Shown here piece after piece: positions 25,366-33,791 of a stretch of DNA of 64,000 bases. The first letter of the stretch is position 1. Every line of letters begins with the position of its first letter. Below the pieces are notes generated by a model. That model saw only the letters and a list, made by a program, of their open reading frames with translations. It was not told where the DNA came from and did no database searches. The DNA lies in contig JBKPEA010000029.1 of NCBI GenBank assembly GCA_046728175.1, positions 8,381 to 72,380 of the forward strand. Reading direction: 5' to 3'. The DNA comes from JAFAHS01 sp046728175. GTDB taxonomy: Bacteria; Desulfobacterota; Binatia; Binatales; Binataceae. The position numbers and the translations under genes were made by a program.

Positions 25366-26382
25366 CTAGGCTGCCCGCCAGGCTTGGGCGAGGTTCTCGA
25401 TCGCCTTCAGGAGCCGGCTGCGGCGTTCCTCCGGGGTTTTCGCAAAGGATGAGAACTGCAGGGCACTCGTGGTGACGCCCGCTCGTTCGAAGTCCTTGAG
25501 TCGCCGGGCGCACTGTGCGGGGCTGCCAAAGACGAAGATTTTCTCGACCATTCCATCTGGAATCGATTCGAGTGCTTTCTTGCGGTCACCGGTATTCCAC
25601 GCCTCGAACGCGATACCGGCTTCTTTCTCATAACCGATCTCGCGGAAAAACTTGTTGTATTGCGGGACGGTCACGTACGCGGTCAGCGAGCGGCGGAACA
25701 TCGAGCGTACCGTTTCCTCATCTTCATCGACCGCGCAGATAATCCGGCATGCCACATCCAGCGCGGCGGGATCCTTGCCGGACGCGCGTCGACCTTCGCG
25801 CGTTTCGTCAAGTGTCGCCGACAAGGTTTCCGGAGTGACAAAATTGACGATCACTCCGTCGCCGATTTCTCCCGCGACGCGCAGCATCTGCGAGCCCTGC
25901 GCCCCGACATAGATCGGCGGCGGAGTGTCGAAAGGCACGTCGAGTCGAAAGCCGTCGATATTGACCATTTTGCCGTGCAGCGTGACTTTTTCGCGGCGAA
26001 AAATCGCGCGCAGCGCCTCCACCGTTTCGCGCATCAGGGTGACGGGTTTGCGAAAGGGGACGCCCATCCATCCCTGCATGATATTGGAAGTCGAGATGCC
26101 GAGCCCGAGCACGAAGCGGCCGCCGGTAATCAGCTGGGCCGTGATGGCGGACATCGCGATCAGGGCGGGGGGACGGCTAAAAACCGGCACGATCGCCGTG
26201 CCGAAGCGCATCTTCGAGGACAGCATCGCGGCAGCGCTGATCGGCGAGAAGGCGTCCGTAGTGTACGACTCGTAAGACCAGCCCTCCGTGTACCCGCAGC
26301 GCTCGGCGGTGCGCACGAGTTCCGGGAAATGTTCGTGGGAGAAAAACGGGTCAAACGGAATGGTAACGCCAAGCTTCATCAT
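25366..26382 (-). CDS. LLM-class (F420-type) oxidoreductase
   Basis: 338 residues. Bacterial luciferase-like fold: N-terminal LGVTIPFDPFFSHEHFPELV, strand MRFGTAIVPVFSRPPALIAM near residue 58, GGRFVLGLGISTSNIMQGWM near 87 and PIYVGAQGSQMLRVAGE near 154. Members of this group use coenzyme F420 or FMN to act on alcohols or alpha,beta-unsaturated compounds. Such genes are common in actinobacteria and Binatota. Stand-alone gene with its own likely promoter upstream. Confidence 0.82.
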   Translation of the reverse strand: MMKLGVTIPFDPFFSHEHFPELVRTAERCGYTEGWSYESYTTDAFSPISAAAMLSSKMRFGTAIVPVFSRPPALIAMSAITAQLITGGRFVLGLGISTSNIMQGWMGVPFRKPVTLMRETVEALRAIFRREKVTLHGKMVNIDGFRLDVPFDTPPPIYVGAQGSQMLRVAGEIGDGVIVNFVTPETLSATLDETREGRRASGKDPAALDVACRIICAVDEDEETVRSMFRRSLTAYVTVPQYNKFFREIGYEKEAGIAFEAWNTGDRKKALESIPDGMVEKIFVFGSPAQCARRLKDFERAGVTTSALQFSSFAKTPEERRSRLLKAIENLAQAWRAA

Positions 26383-26505
26383 GATGGAGTTCCTTAGTCG
26401 CTGAAATGTAGCGCAGTTCCGGAGCGGTTTCCTACCGGCGAGACGACGATCGCGTGGCGCCCGAGGCGATTGAGATTTGTCTGACCCCGGGCGCTTGCGC
26501 CGGGA

Positions 26506-29400
26506 TCAGGACCCGGATGGTTCTGCGTTCCCCTGTCCCGAACGCCCCGCGAGCACCTGTGCAATATGAAGCGGCTTCCGATTGGGGCAGAAGTGGCGAA
26601 TTTGCGAACGACAGGAAAACCCGTCGGCAATGATGATCGTGTCTGGCCTGCTGGCTTTCAATTTCGGGATCAGAACCCGCTCACCGATCTTCGCGGACAG
26701 CTGGTAGTTCTCCCGGTCATAACCGAACGCACCCGCCATTCCACAACAGCCCGAGTCGAGCACCTCGACCTGCAGGCCGTCTACCCGCGACAGCAGCTTC
26801 ACCTCGCAATCAAGACCGGCGATGGCCTTCTGATGGCAATGGCCATGCAACACGGCCTGTCCGTGAATTGCTCGGGGAACAAAATCCGGTGCCTCGCGCG
26901 TGAGATATTCCTCGAGCAGCATCGCACGATTGGCCAGGGCGGCGGCCCGCGCATCGCGTGGGAACAACTTGGGCAGCTCGTCGCGGAAGGTCAGAATGCA
27001 GCTCGGCTCAAGCCCCACGATTGCGACCCCTCGCTGCGCGAGGGGGGCGAGCAGCTCAAGCGCGTTGCTGAGAACCCGTTGGGCGCGATCGAGCATTCCC
27101 TGATCGTAGAGCGGACGGCCGCAGCACACGTCGCGCACCGGAATCGATACTTCACAACCGGCTCGTTCGAGGACTTCGACCGCGGCCGCCGCAACTGCGG
27201 GCTCGAAAAAACGGTTGAAGGTATCCGGAAACAACAGGACCTGACGGTCCGCAGAGCCTGAAATTCGCGGTCGGCCCGTGAACCAGGCGCGGAAATCCTG
27301 ATGGGCAAAACGCGGCAGCTTGCGGGCGCTATGAACTCCCAGGGCGCTCTTCGCCAGCGACCGAAGCAGCGGTGCGTGGGCGAGGAAATTCGCAAGGCCG
27401 GGCGCAGATGAAGCCACGCGCGCGAAATCGTGCAGGCGCCCAAAGAACTGCGCCTTTAGGGGACGTCTGTTTCGCGCCCAGTACTGCGCGAAGAATTCGG
27501 CGCGATATGCCGCCATGTCGACCGCCGCCGGGCATTCACTCAGGCAGCCCTTGCACGAGAGGCAAAGGTCCAGCGCTTCCTTGACTGCCGAATCCACCAA
27601 CCCGCCCTCTAGGAGGTCACCGGTCAGCGCTTCGAACAGCAGCCGGGCGCGCCCGCGCGTTGAATGTTTCTCATCGCGAGTCGCCATGTAGGACGGGCAC
27701 ATCGTGCCGGTGTCGGTCTTCCTGCACTTGCCGAGCCCGACGCATTTGAGCGCTGCACCGGCCAGCCCGCCTTCCAAGGAAAAGTCAAAGTGGGTCGGCA
27801 CCCGGCGCGGCGAATAATTGGCGGCGAGCTTCAGATGAGAGTCGAGCGGGTGAGGATCCACGATCACGCCGGGATTCATTCGGAAGCCGGGATCAAAGGC
27901 ACGTTTGAATTCGCGGAAGGCATCGATCAAGTCGCTGGGATACATCGCCGGGAGCAGCTCCGAACGCGCAATCCCATCGCCATGCTCTCCCGACAGCGAA
28001 CCGCCAAACTCCGCGACCAGCTCCGCGATTTGTTCCATGGTGCGACGGAACACCGCCACCCCCTCGCGAGAGCCCAGATCAAAACTGATTCGCGCATGAA
28101 CGCATCCTTCGCCGAAGTGTCCATAGTAGGTGGCCGCCGTGAGCGAATGGCTGGTCAGCAGCTGGTTGAACCGCCGCAGATACGCGCCCAACCGCTCCGG
28201 TGGGACGGCGGCATCCTCTGCGCCGGGCCAGGTCCGCGGTCGGCCGGGAATAAAAGCCCCTGCCCCAAGACCCGACTCGCGCAGCCGCCAGACCGCTGTT
28301 TGGGCGGCTCCATCGGATAGGATTTTCGTGCCCGAGCATTCCCGAATTTTCCGGGCTTCGTCGGCGAGCCGTGCGGCCCGCTCGTAGGCTTCGGCCGCGG
28401 AATCCGCGCCAAGCTCGACGATCAGAAACGCGCGGCCTTCCGGCAGGAATCGCACGCCAGGCATGCCTTTGATGCGTGCGAAGTCGGGGAGGTTTTGGTC
28501 GAATCCCTCCAGTGCCTCCGGCCGATGGCGCAGGAGCCAGGGCGTCTGGTCGGCGGCCGCGTACACGTCGTCGAACCCGAGCACCACCAGCGTGACGGAC
28601 TTGGGACGCGGTACCAGACGCAGTGTCGCGCGAAGGGTTATCGCGCAGGTACCCTCGCTGCCGACCAGGGCACGCGCCAGGTTGAATCCGCGCTCCGGCA
28701 GCAGTTCATCGAGATTGTAGCCGGACACGCGCCGGGGGATGTTTGGAAAATGGGCGCGAACTGATTGCGCGGTTCGTTTGCGAAGATCCGTGAGCGCCCG
28801 TAGTAACTCCGCCTCTCGGCCGGGCGCGGCCATCCGTGCCTGGATCTTCTCCTCGGTCATCGGGCCGGTAAGAGTAAAGCGGGTCCCGTCGTAGAGGATC
28901 GCCTCGAGAGCCTCCACATTGTCGACCGTCTTGCCGTAGGCGGCGGAATGCGAGCCGCACGAATTGTTGCCCACCATCCCGCCGATAGTGCAGCGATCCT
29001 TGGTCGCCGGGTCGGGCGCGAAGAACAGGTCCGACGAGGCCAGCGCGTCGTTAAGGTGACTTTGCACCACCCCCGGTTCGACCAGCGCGGTACGACGTTG
29101 GACGTCGACGGCGACGATGCGATTCATGAATTTTGAAAAGTCGAGCACCAGCGCCGCGTTGGTTGCCTGGCCGGCCAGGCTGGTTCCCCCTCCCCGTGCG
29201 AGAATCGGCAGTGCATTTTCACGGGCGATGCGAAGCGCGGTCGCCACATCGCCGTCGTGGCGTGGTGCGATGACGCCAATCGGAATCTGGCGATAGTTGG
29301 AGGCGTCGGTCGAATAAACCGTCTGGGTGCCCTTGTCGAAGCTGACATCCCCCTCGATTGAGCGCTCAAGTTCACCCAGGATGGAGGTGAGCGAAGTCAT
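26506..29400 (-). CDS. FAD-linked oxidase with C-terminal Fe-S/CCG domain (YdiJ-like)
   Basis: 964 residues. FAD-binding PCMH domain (ILARGGGTSLAGQATNAALV near residue 68, IGGMVGNNSCGSHSAAYG near 138), cytochrome-type oxidase C domain, then the iron-sulfur part with CVGLGKCRKTDTGTMCPSYM near residue 577 and CLSCKGCLSECPAAVDM near 631. Two CCG-type motifs appear near the C-terminus (DVCCGRPLYDQGM and DSGCCGMAGAFGYD). Such proteins oxidise D-2-hydroxy acids (lactate, glycolate or 2-hydroxyglutarate) and pass electrons to the quinone pool. The substrate is not decided by sequence. Confidence 0.9.
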   Translation of the reverse strand: MTSLTSILGELERSIEGDVSFDKGTQTVYSTDASNYRQIPIGVIAPRHDGDVATALRIARENALPILARGGGTSLAGQATNAALVLDFSKFMNRIVAVDVQRRTALVEPGVVQSHLNDALASSDLFFAPDPATKDRCTIGGMVGNNSCGSHSAAYGKTVDNVEALEAILYDGTRFTLTGPMTEEKIQARMAAPGREAELLRALTDLRKRTAQSVRAHFPNIPRRVSGYNLDELLPERGFNLARALVGSEGTCAITLRATLRLVPRPKSVTLVVLGFDDVYAAADQTPWLLRHRPEALEGFDQNLPDFARIKGMPGVRFLPEGRAFLIVELGADSAAEAYERAARLADEARKIRECSGTKILSDGAAQTAVWRLRESGLGAGAFIPGRPRTWPGAEDAAVPPERLGAYLRRFNQLLTSHSLTAATYYGHFGEGCVHARISFDLGSREGVAVFRRTMEQIAELVAEFGGSLSGEHGDGIARSELLPAMYPSDLIDAFREFKRAFDPGFRMNPGVIVDPHPLDSHLKLAANYSPRRVPTHFDFSLEGGLAGAALKCVGLGKCRKTDTGTMCPSYMATRDEKHSTRGRARLLFEALTGDLLEGGLVDSAVKEALDLCLSCKGCLSECPAAVDMAAYRAEFFAQYWARNRRPLKAQFFGRLHDFARVASSAPGLANFLAHAPLLRSLAKSALGVHSARKLPRFAHQDFRAWFTGRPRISGSADRQVLLFPDTFNRFFEPAVAAAAVEVLERAGCEVSIPVRDVCCGRPLYDQGMLDRAQRVLSNALELLAPLAQRGVAIVGLEPSCILTFRDELPKLFPRDARAAALANRAMLLEEYLTREAPDFVPRAIHGQAVLHGHCHQKAIAGLDCEVKLLSRVDGLQVEVLDSGCCGMAGAFGYDRENYQLSAKIGERVLIPKLKASRPDTIIIADGFSCRSQIRHFCPNRKPLHIAQVLAGRSGQGNAEPSGS

Positions 29401-29469
29401 CTCAATCCTGGATTCTAGTCCAGTTGAGGCGTTCGCCTAACGCCCTAAGAAGCCGGAAACTAACCTGCT

Positions 29470-29785
29470 TCAGTTAAGCTGTACGGCGGTTTTAACGTCG
29501 CGCTTGAAATCCGTTTCGAAATAGTACTTGTGGCCCTGGTAGGAGAAGTAAAGCTCCTCGGCGCCGGATTCCATCGGTATCGCCAAAGTAGGTTCGCCCA
29601 TCTTTGCCACCAGCTCCTTGCGGTCCTTCCCGATCCACTCGGGAAGGCGTTTCTCCTGAGAGGGGCCGAGTTATCTCGGGCAATCCCGGAAACTGTCGCT
29701 CTTCGGAAAAGTACGTCACGCATCCCGCTGCCCACAGCAGAATTGCCAACAGGAATAGGCGTTGTAGTGCTCGTAACTCGCTCAA
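29470..29785 (-). pseudogene. frameshifted small lipoprotein gene (SmpA/BamE-like)
   Basis: The first frame (from 29785) encodes a signal with lipobox FLLAILLWAAGCVTYFSEER. The downstream part, in another frame, reads LPEWIGKDRKELVAKMGEP followed by ELYFSYQGHKYYFETDFKR and ends at a TGA at 29470. The two would join near 29655-29670, at a run of C, as one lipoprotein of about 105 residues; a single-base loss explains it. The second part has the KMGEP-type turn of SmpA/OmlA/BamE proteins. It could be a sequencing indel or a real mutation. Confidence 0.55.
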
Positions 29786-29920
29786 GATTCGGCTCCGGTC
29801 GGGTCGCTACGCTCCGTGGCGAGACCAGGCATCGGGTGCGAGGCGAATCTAGCGGCGGGGCGAACCCCCGGTAAACGGAATCTTGGTTTAAGAGATCGAT
29901 GCGAAATTGTTACTGCGGCT

Positions 29921-31168
29921 TTACAGGTCTTTCAGTCCCGCCCGGGGTGCCCCGATCAGCGCCGCCATATTTCCCTCGGGCGCGCGATTCTCAAGCATTA
30001 GCTGGTGGCAGTGTCCGATCTCTTCAAACTTGAAGGTCTTGCCCAGGCACGGATCGATCTTGCCGTCGATCACGAGCCGGTTGAACGCGTACGACTGCTC
30101 GTCGTTGGCGAAATGTGATCCCTGCAGCCGCTTTTGCCGCATCCACAGGTAGCGAAGGTCAATCGTCGCGTTGTAACCCGTATGACCCGCGCAGATGACT
30201 ACCATCCCACCCGTATCGCAGACGAAGACCGAGGTCGGGATGGTGTCTTCGCCCGGGAATTCGAACACCAGTCGGGGGCTCTTGCGCTCTCCCACTATGT
30301 CCCAGAGCGCCTTGCCGAAGTTGCGCGCCTCACTGGTCCATTTGCCGAAGGACGCGTCATCTTTCCAGTGCGGCAGCATGCCCCAGTGCTTGAAGTGCTT
30401 GCGATTGATGCAGCCTTTGGCGCCCAGTTTCTTGCAGAATTCGATCTTGCGGTCGTCGCCAACCACGCCCACCGGCATTCCCCCGGCGGCCCTGACGATT
30501 TGGATCGCCATCGAGCCGAGTCCCCCTGAGGCGCCCCAGATCAGGACCACGTCGCCGTGGCGAACCGTATGCGGTGGCCATCCCATCAGCATGCGATAGG
30601 CGGTCGAACCCACCAGCGTGGGAGCGGCGGCATCTTCCCAGCTGAGATGCTTCGCTTTAGGCATGCACTGATGAGCCTGCACTTTGGTAAATTGCGCAAA
30701 GCTGCCCCAATTCGTTTCGTAGCCCCAGATTTTGAAAGACGGGTCGTACATCGGATCGTCGCCATTGCGTACCGCGGGGCAGTCCCTGTCCCAGACGCCG
30801 CAATGAATCACCACCTGATCGCCGACCTTGACGTTTTGCACCTGGCTGCCAATCGCGTAGACGATGCCCGATGCGTCGCTGCCGCCGATATGAAAGTCGG
30901 AGTGGTCGTACTTGGCTTTTTTGCGGGCCGCGATCACGTCGATGGGAGACCCGAGCGCCGCCCACACGTTGTTGTAGTTGATTCCCGCGGCCATCACATA
31001 AACCAGGACTTCGTCCGGCTTGAGCTTCGGCACCTCGACCTTTTCGGTTCGAAAGGCCTGGGTGGGATGGCCGAAGCGGTCCGCGCGAATCAGCTGACCG
31101 TACATGCGCTTGGGCACGTGCCCGATGGGGGGAAGTTCGCCGATTTCGTAGATTTCCTTGTAGCTCAT
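29921..31168 (-). CDS. ccr: crotonyl-CoA carboxylase/reductase
   Basis: 415 residues, the length of the medium-chain reductase family member that adds CO2 to crotonyl-CoA with NADPH to give ethylmalonyl-CoA. Segments characteristic of Ccr: GSPIDVIAARKK near residue 73, WDRDCPAVRNGDDPMYDPSF near 125, IWGYETNWGSFAQF near 147 and GASGGLGSMAIQIVRAAGG near 216 (NADPH Rossmann). Key enzyme of the ethylmalonyl-CoA pathway for two-carbon assimilation, or a source of ethylmalonyl-CoA for polyketides. It faces the maoC-acyl-CoA dehydrogenase genes across a 440-base region. Confidence 0.95.
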   Translation of the reverse strand: MSYKEIYEIGELPPIGHVPKRMYGQLIRADRFGHPTQAFRTEKVEVPKLKPDEVLVYVMAAGINYNNVWAALGSPIDVIAARKKAKYDHSDFHIGGSDASGIVYAIGSQVQNVKVGDQVVIHCGVWDRDCPAVRNGDDPMYDPSFKIWGYETNWGSFAQFTKVQAHQCMPKAKHLSWEDAAAPTLVGSTAYRMLMGWPPHTVRHGDVVLIWGASGGLGSMAIQIVRAAGGMPVGVVGDDRKIEFCKKLGAKGCINRKHFKHWGMLPHWKDDASFGKWTSEARNFGKALWDIVGERKSPRLVFEFPGEDTIPTSVFVCDTGGMVVICAGHTGYNATIDLRYLWMRQKRLQGSHFANDEQSYAFNRLVIDGKIDPCLGKTFKFEEIGHCHQLMLENRAPEGNMAALIGAPRAGLKDL

Positions 31169-31610
31169 ATAGCTCAGTTACCACCGTGGCAGGCGGTTGG
31201 TTCGGCACTCCGGGAAGCCGTTATTGACTAGCCACAGCATTGCACAGGCTGATGGTCCGCGATGTAAAAAATTGACGCGGCTGAACGTTTTGCCCCGGGC
31301 TGCGGAGACACTAGCTACCTGTTTGCTCAACCTGTGACAACAGGTTGAGTTGCAGGGCTGGCAGTCGGCCCGAAGTCCTTCACGCTGGCTTATCCAGGAC
31401 TCCATTTGCGGCAACCCGCCCTAATGAAAGGTTGACCCAGCTACGCGGATTCCATAAAAGGGCATCGGCTTTGACGGAGCCTGCGGCCGCGCCAATCCGT
31501 AGGGCGAGGATTCAATCAGGTTTCTGAAAACCGGGGCGAAATTATCGTTCGCGGTGCGGCGACGGGGTTGGCTAGAATCGCCCTAACCATATCTCTGGCG
31601 GGAAATCGGC
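31169..31610. other. divergent regulatory region between ccr and the maoC operon
   Basis: About 440 bases between divergent genes of one likely pathway. It holds the perfect palindrome at 31326-31349. TTGACG-like hexamers occur (31273 and 31470), but I could not fix a -10 with confidence. ORFs in the region have no recognisable features. Confidence 0.5.
31326..31349. promoter_or_regulatory. perfect 24-bp palindrome, candidate operator
   Basis: CTCAACCTGT, four bases, ACAGGTTGAG: 10-bp arms with no mismatch, 31326-31335 and 31340-31349. The site lies 158 bases before the ccr start and 262 bases before the maoC start. No T-run follows on either strand, so a terminator is unlikely; the size fits a dimeric helix-turn-helix repressor such as a TetR-family regulator. 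Confidence 0.55.
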
Positions 31611-32084
31611 ATGGCGGTACGGAAAATCGAGCGGGGCCACTACTTCGAGGATTTCGAGGTTGGGCACCTGTTCCTGCACCATTGGGGACGTACGATTACG
31701 GAAGGCGACAACGCTTTCTTCTCGTCGGTCACCATGAATTTCAACCCCGCGTATTTCAATCGCGAGTACGCGCGTTCGCTGGGCTACCAGGGCGTGATCG
31801 TCAATCACCTGCTGGTAATGAACGTTGTGTTCGGGCTTTCGGTGGAAGACCTCAGCGAGCGAGCGATCGCTCACCTCGGCTACGAAAAGCTCAAGTACCT
31901 GGCAACCGTGTATCCGGGCGACACGCTGACCAGCGAATCGCTGGTGCTCGAAAAGCGTGACACCTCGCGTCCCGACCGCGGCGTAGTGAGGTTCCGCACC
32001 AGCGGCTACAACCAACGCGGCGAGAAGGTGCTCGAATACGAGCGCCCGGTGCTCATTCGCAAGCGCAACGTCAAGGCAGGGTGA
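31611..32084 (+). CDS. MaoC-family protein, hot-dog fold, first copy
   Basis: 157 residues. Starts RGHYFEDFEVGHLFLHHWGR and continues ITEGDNAFFSSVTMNFNPAY, the single-domain hot-dog hydratase fold. In catalytic members of the family a His follows the N-x-x-L stretch; here the place reads NPAYFN, with Tyr, so the usual His is missing. A paralogue with His lies 1.7 kb downstream. It may work as the partner half of a heteromeric hydratase such as mesaconyl-CoA hydratase. First gene of a five-member locus that faces ccr, 7 bases before the acyl-CoA dehydrogenase. Confidence 0.8.
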   Translation: MAVRKIERGHYFEDFEVGHLFLHHWGRTITEGDNAFFSSVTMNFNPAYFNREYARSLGYQGVIVNHLLVMNVVFGLSVEDLSERAIAHLGYEKLKYLATVYPGDTLTSESLVLEKRDTSRPDRGVVRFRTSGYNQRGEKVLEYERPVLIRKRNVKAG

Positions 32085-32091
32085 TCTGAAA

Positions 32092-33261
32092 ATGGCGCTG
32101 GTTACACCAGAACACGAGGAAATTCGTCGCTCGGTTCGCGACTTCGTCGAGGCCGAAGTAAAGCCGATCGCCAACGACCTCGATCGTGAGAACAAGGAGA
32201 TTCCCGAACAGATCCTGAAGAAGATGGCGGAGCTGGGCTACTTCGGCGTCATCTTTCCTGCCGAAGAAGGAGGCTTGGGCCTCGACTACATTGCGATGGC
32301 GATCGTTACCGAGGAACTGTCGCGCGGATGGCTTTCGGTCGGCTCGGTCATGACCCGCAATATCATCACCGGCACGCTCATCAGCGCCAACGGAACGGCC
32401 GAGCAGAAGAAGCGGTTTATGTCAAAGATTGCGCGGGGCGACATCCTGACGGCCGCGGCGTTCACCGAGCCGGACTCCGGCTCCGACACCGCGTCTTTCA
32501 AAACTCGCGCGGTCAGAAAGGGCGACGGCTATCTGATCCACGGCTCCAAGATGTGGTGCACGTTCGCGAATCGCGCGCAGATGCTGACGGTGATGACCCG
32601 AACCGATCCTGATGTCTCCAAGCGTCACCGCGGGCTTTCGCTGATCCTGTTCGAGAAGGAGCCGGGCGATGATTTTATGCCGCCGCAGCTGACCGGATCG
32701 GCGATTCCAACCATCGGCTACCACGGGATGCGCAGCTACGCGCTGCAATTTGATGAGGCCTACGCTCCCGCGGAAAACCTGATCGGCGGGCAGGAGGGCC
32801 GGGGATTTTACCAGCTCATGTCCTCGTACGAGGCCGCGCGCGTGCAGACCGCAGCCCGCGCGGTGGGGGTCGCGCAGGCGGCTTTCGAGTGCGCGGTCAA
32901 ATACGCCAAGCAGCGCACGCAGTTTGGCCAGCCGATCGGCGACTTCCAGGTTATTCGCCACAAGCTCGCACACATGGCGGTCGAAATTGAGGCGGGGCGC
33001 CAGCTTTGTTACTACGCGGCATCGCAAAAAGACACCGGCAAACGCAGCGACTACGAGGCGGGCCTGGCCAAAGCGTTTGGCGCCGAGATGGCCGAGCGCG
33101 TCACGCGTGAGGCGATGCAGATTCACGGCGGATACGGATATTCGATGGAGTTCGAGGCGCAGCGATTCTGGCGAGATGCGCGCGTGCTGTCGATCTTCGA
33201 AGGCACCAGCGAGATTCAGTATGAGGTCATCGGCCGCCGAATCATGGAGCAGCAGGGCTGA
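32092..33261 (+). CDS. acyl-CoA dehydrogenase
   Basis: 389 residues, standard length. N-terminal helices, FAD-binding middle segment (FTEPDSGSDTASFKTRAVRK near residue 122, FAD-linked serine/threonine turn), and the C-terminal GGYGYSMEFEAQRFWRDAR near 345 with FEGTSEIQYEVIGRR, typical of the family with FAD and the electron-transfer flavoprotein as acceptor. Gene context suggests (2S)-methylsuccinyl-CoA or a related branched acyl-CoA as substrate; the known methylsuccinyl-CoA dehydrogenase is longer (about 550 residues), so this identity is open. Confidence 0.88.
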   Translation: MALVTPEHEEIRRSVRDFVEAEVKPIANDLDRENKEIPEQILKKMAELGYFGVIFPAEEGGLGLDYIAMAIVTEELSRGWLSVGSVMTRNIITGTLISANGTAEQKKRFMSKIARGDILTAAAFTEPDSGSDTASFKTRAVRKGDGYLIHGSKMWCTFANRAQMLTVMTRTDPDVSKRHRGLSLILFEKEPGDDFMPPQLTGSAIPTIGYHGMRSYALQFDEAYAPAENLIGGQEGRGFYQLMSSYEAARVQTAARAVGVAQAAFECAVKYAKQRTQFGQPIGDFQVIRHKLAHMAVEIEAGRQLCYYAASQKDTGKRSDYEAGLAKAFGAEMAERVTREAMQIHGGYGYSMEFEAQRFWRDARVLSIFEGTSEIQYEVIGRRIMEQQG

Positions 33262-33262
33262 C

Positions 33263-33748
33263 ATGAGCATTACCAGCGACGGCAGTTATTTCGAGGACTT
33301 CACGGTCGGGGACACGCTGGTCCATCAGCGCGGACGGACCATCATCGAATCGGACAACCACATTTTCACTTCGCTGGTGATGAACACCGCCGAGCTGCAC
33401 TTCAACCAGAACTTTGTCGACCGCGATCCCAAGACCTACTACGACGGGCGCCGGGTGGTATATGGCGGAGTGGTACTCGCCTTCACCGTCGGACTCGCTT
33501 CCGAAGACACCAGCGAGAACGCGATCGCGGAAGTGGAAATGGACAACGGGAGGCACACGAATCCGGTCTTTCACGGGGATACCATCTACGCGGAGTCGAC
33601 CGTGTTGGAAAAGCATGATTCCAGTCGACCTGACGCCGGTCTCGTGAAGTTCAAGCTCGTCGGCAAGAAGCCCGACGGTACCCAGGTCGTGGAAATCGAG
33701 CGGACGGTTCTTATCAAGCGAAAATCGCACTTTCTGAGGAAGGCCTGA
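33263..33748 (+). CDS. MaoC-family dehydratase, hot-dog fold, second copy
   Basis: 161 residues. Starts SYFEDFTVGDTLVHQRGR and aligns with the first copy over the full length (YFEDF, GRTI, LEKHDSSRPD). Here TSLVMNTAELHFNQN near residue 37 keeps the His expected of the hydratase active site, which the copy at 31611 lacks. The ATG is one base after the dehydrogenase stop. A long open frame further upstream in the same frame is a shadow of the dehydrogenase. Likely hydrates a mesaconyl-type CoA ester. Confidence 0.88.
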   Translation: MSITSDGSYFEDFTVGDTLVHQRGRTIIESDNHIFTSLVMNTAELHFNQNFVDRDPKTYYDGRRVVYGGVVLAFTVGLASEDTSENAIAEVEMDNGRHTNPVFHGDTIYAESTVLEKHDSSRPDAGLVKFKLVGKKPDGTQVVEIERTVLIKRKSHFLRKA

Positions 33749-33791
33749 CGCGCAGGCGAGCGGCTATTTTCTCCAAAGGCAGGAAAAGCAA

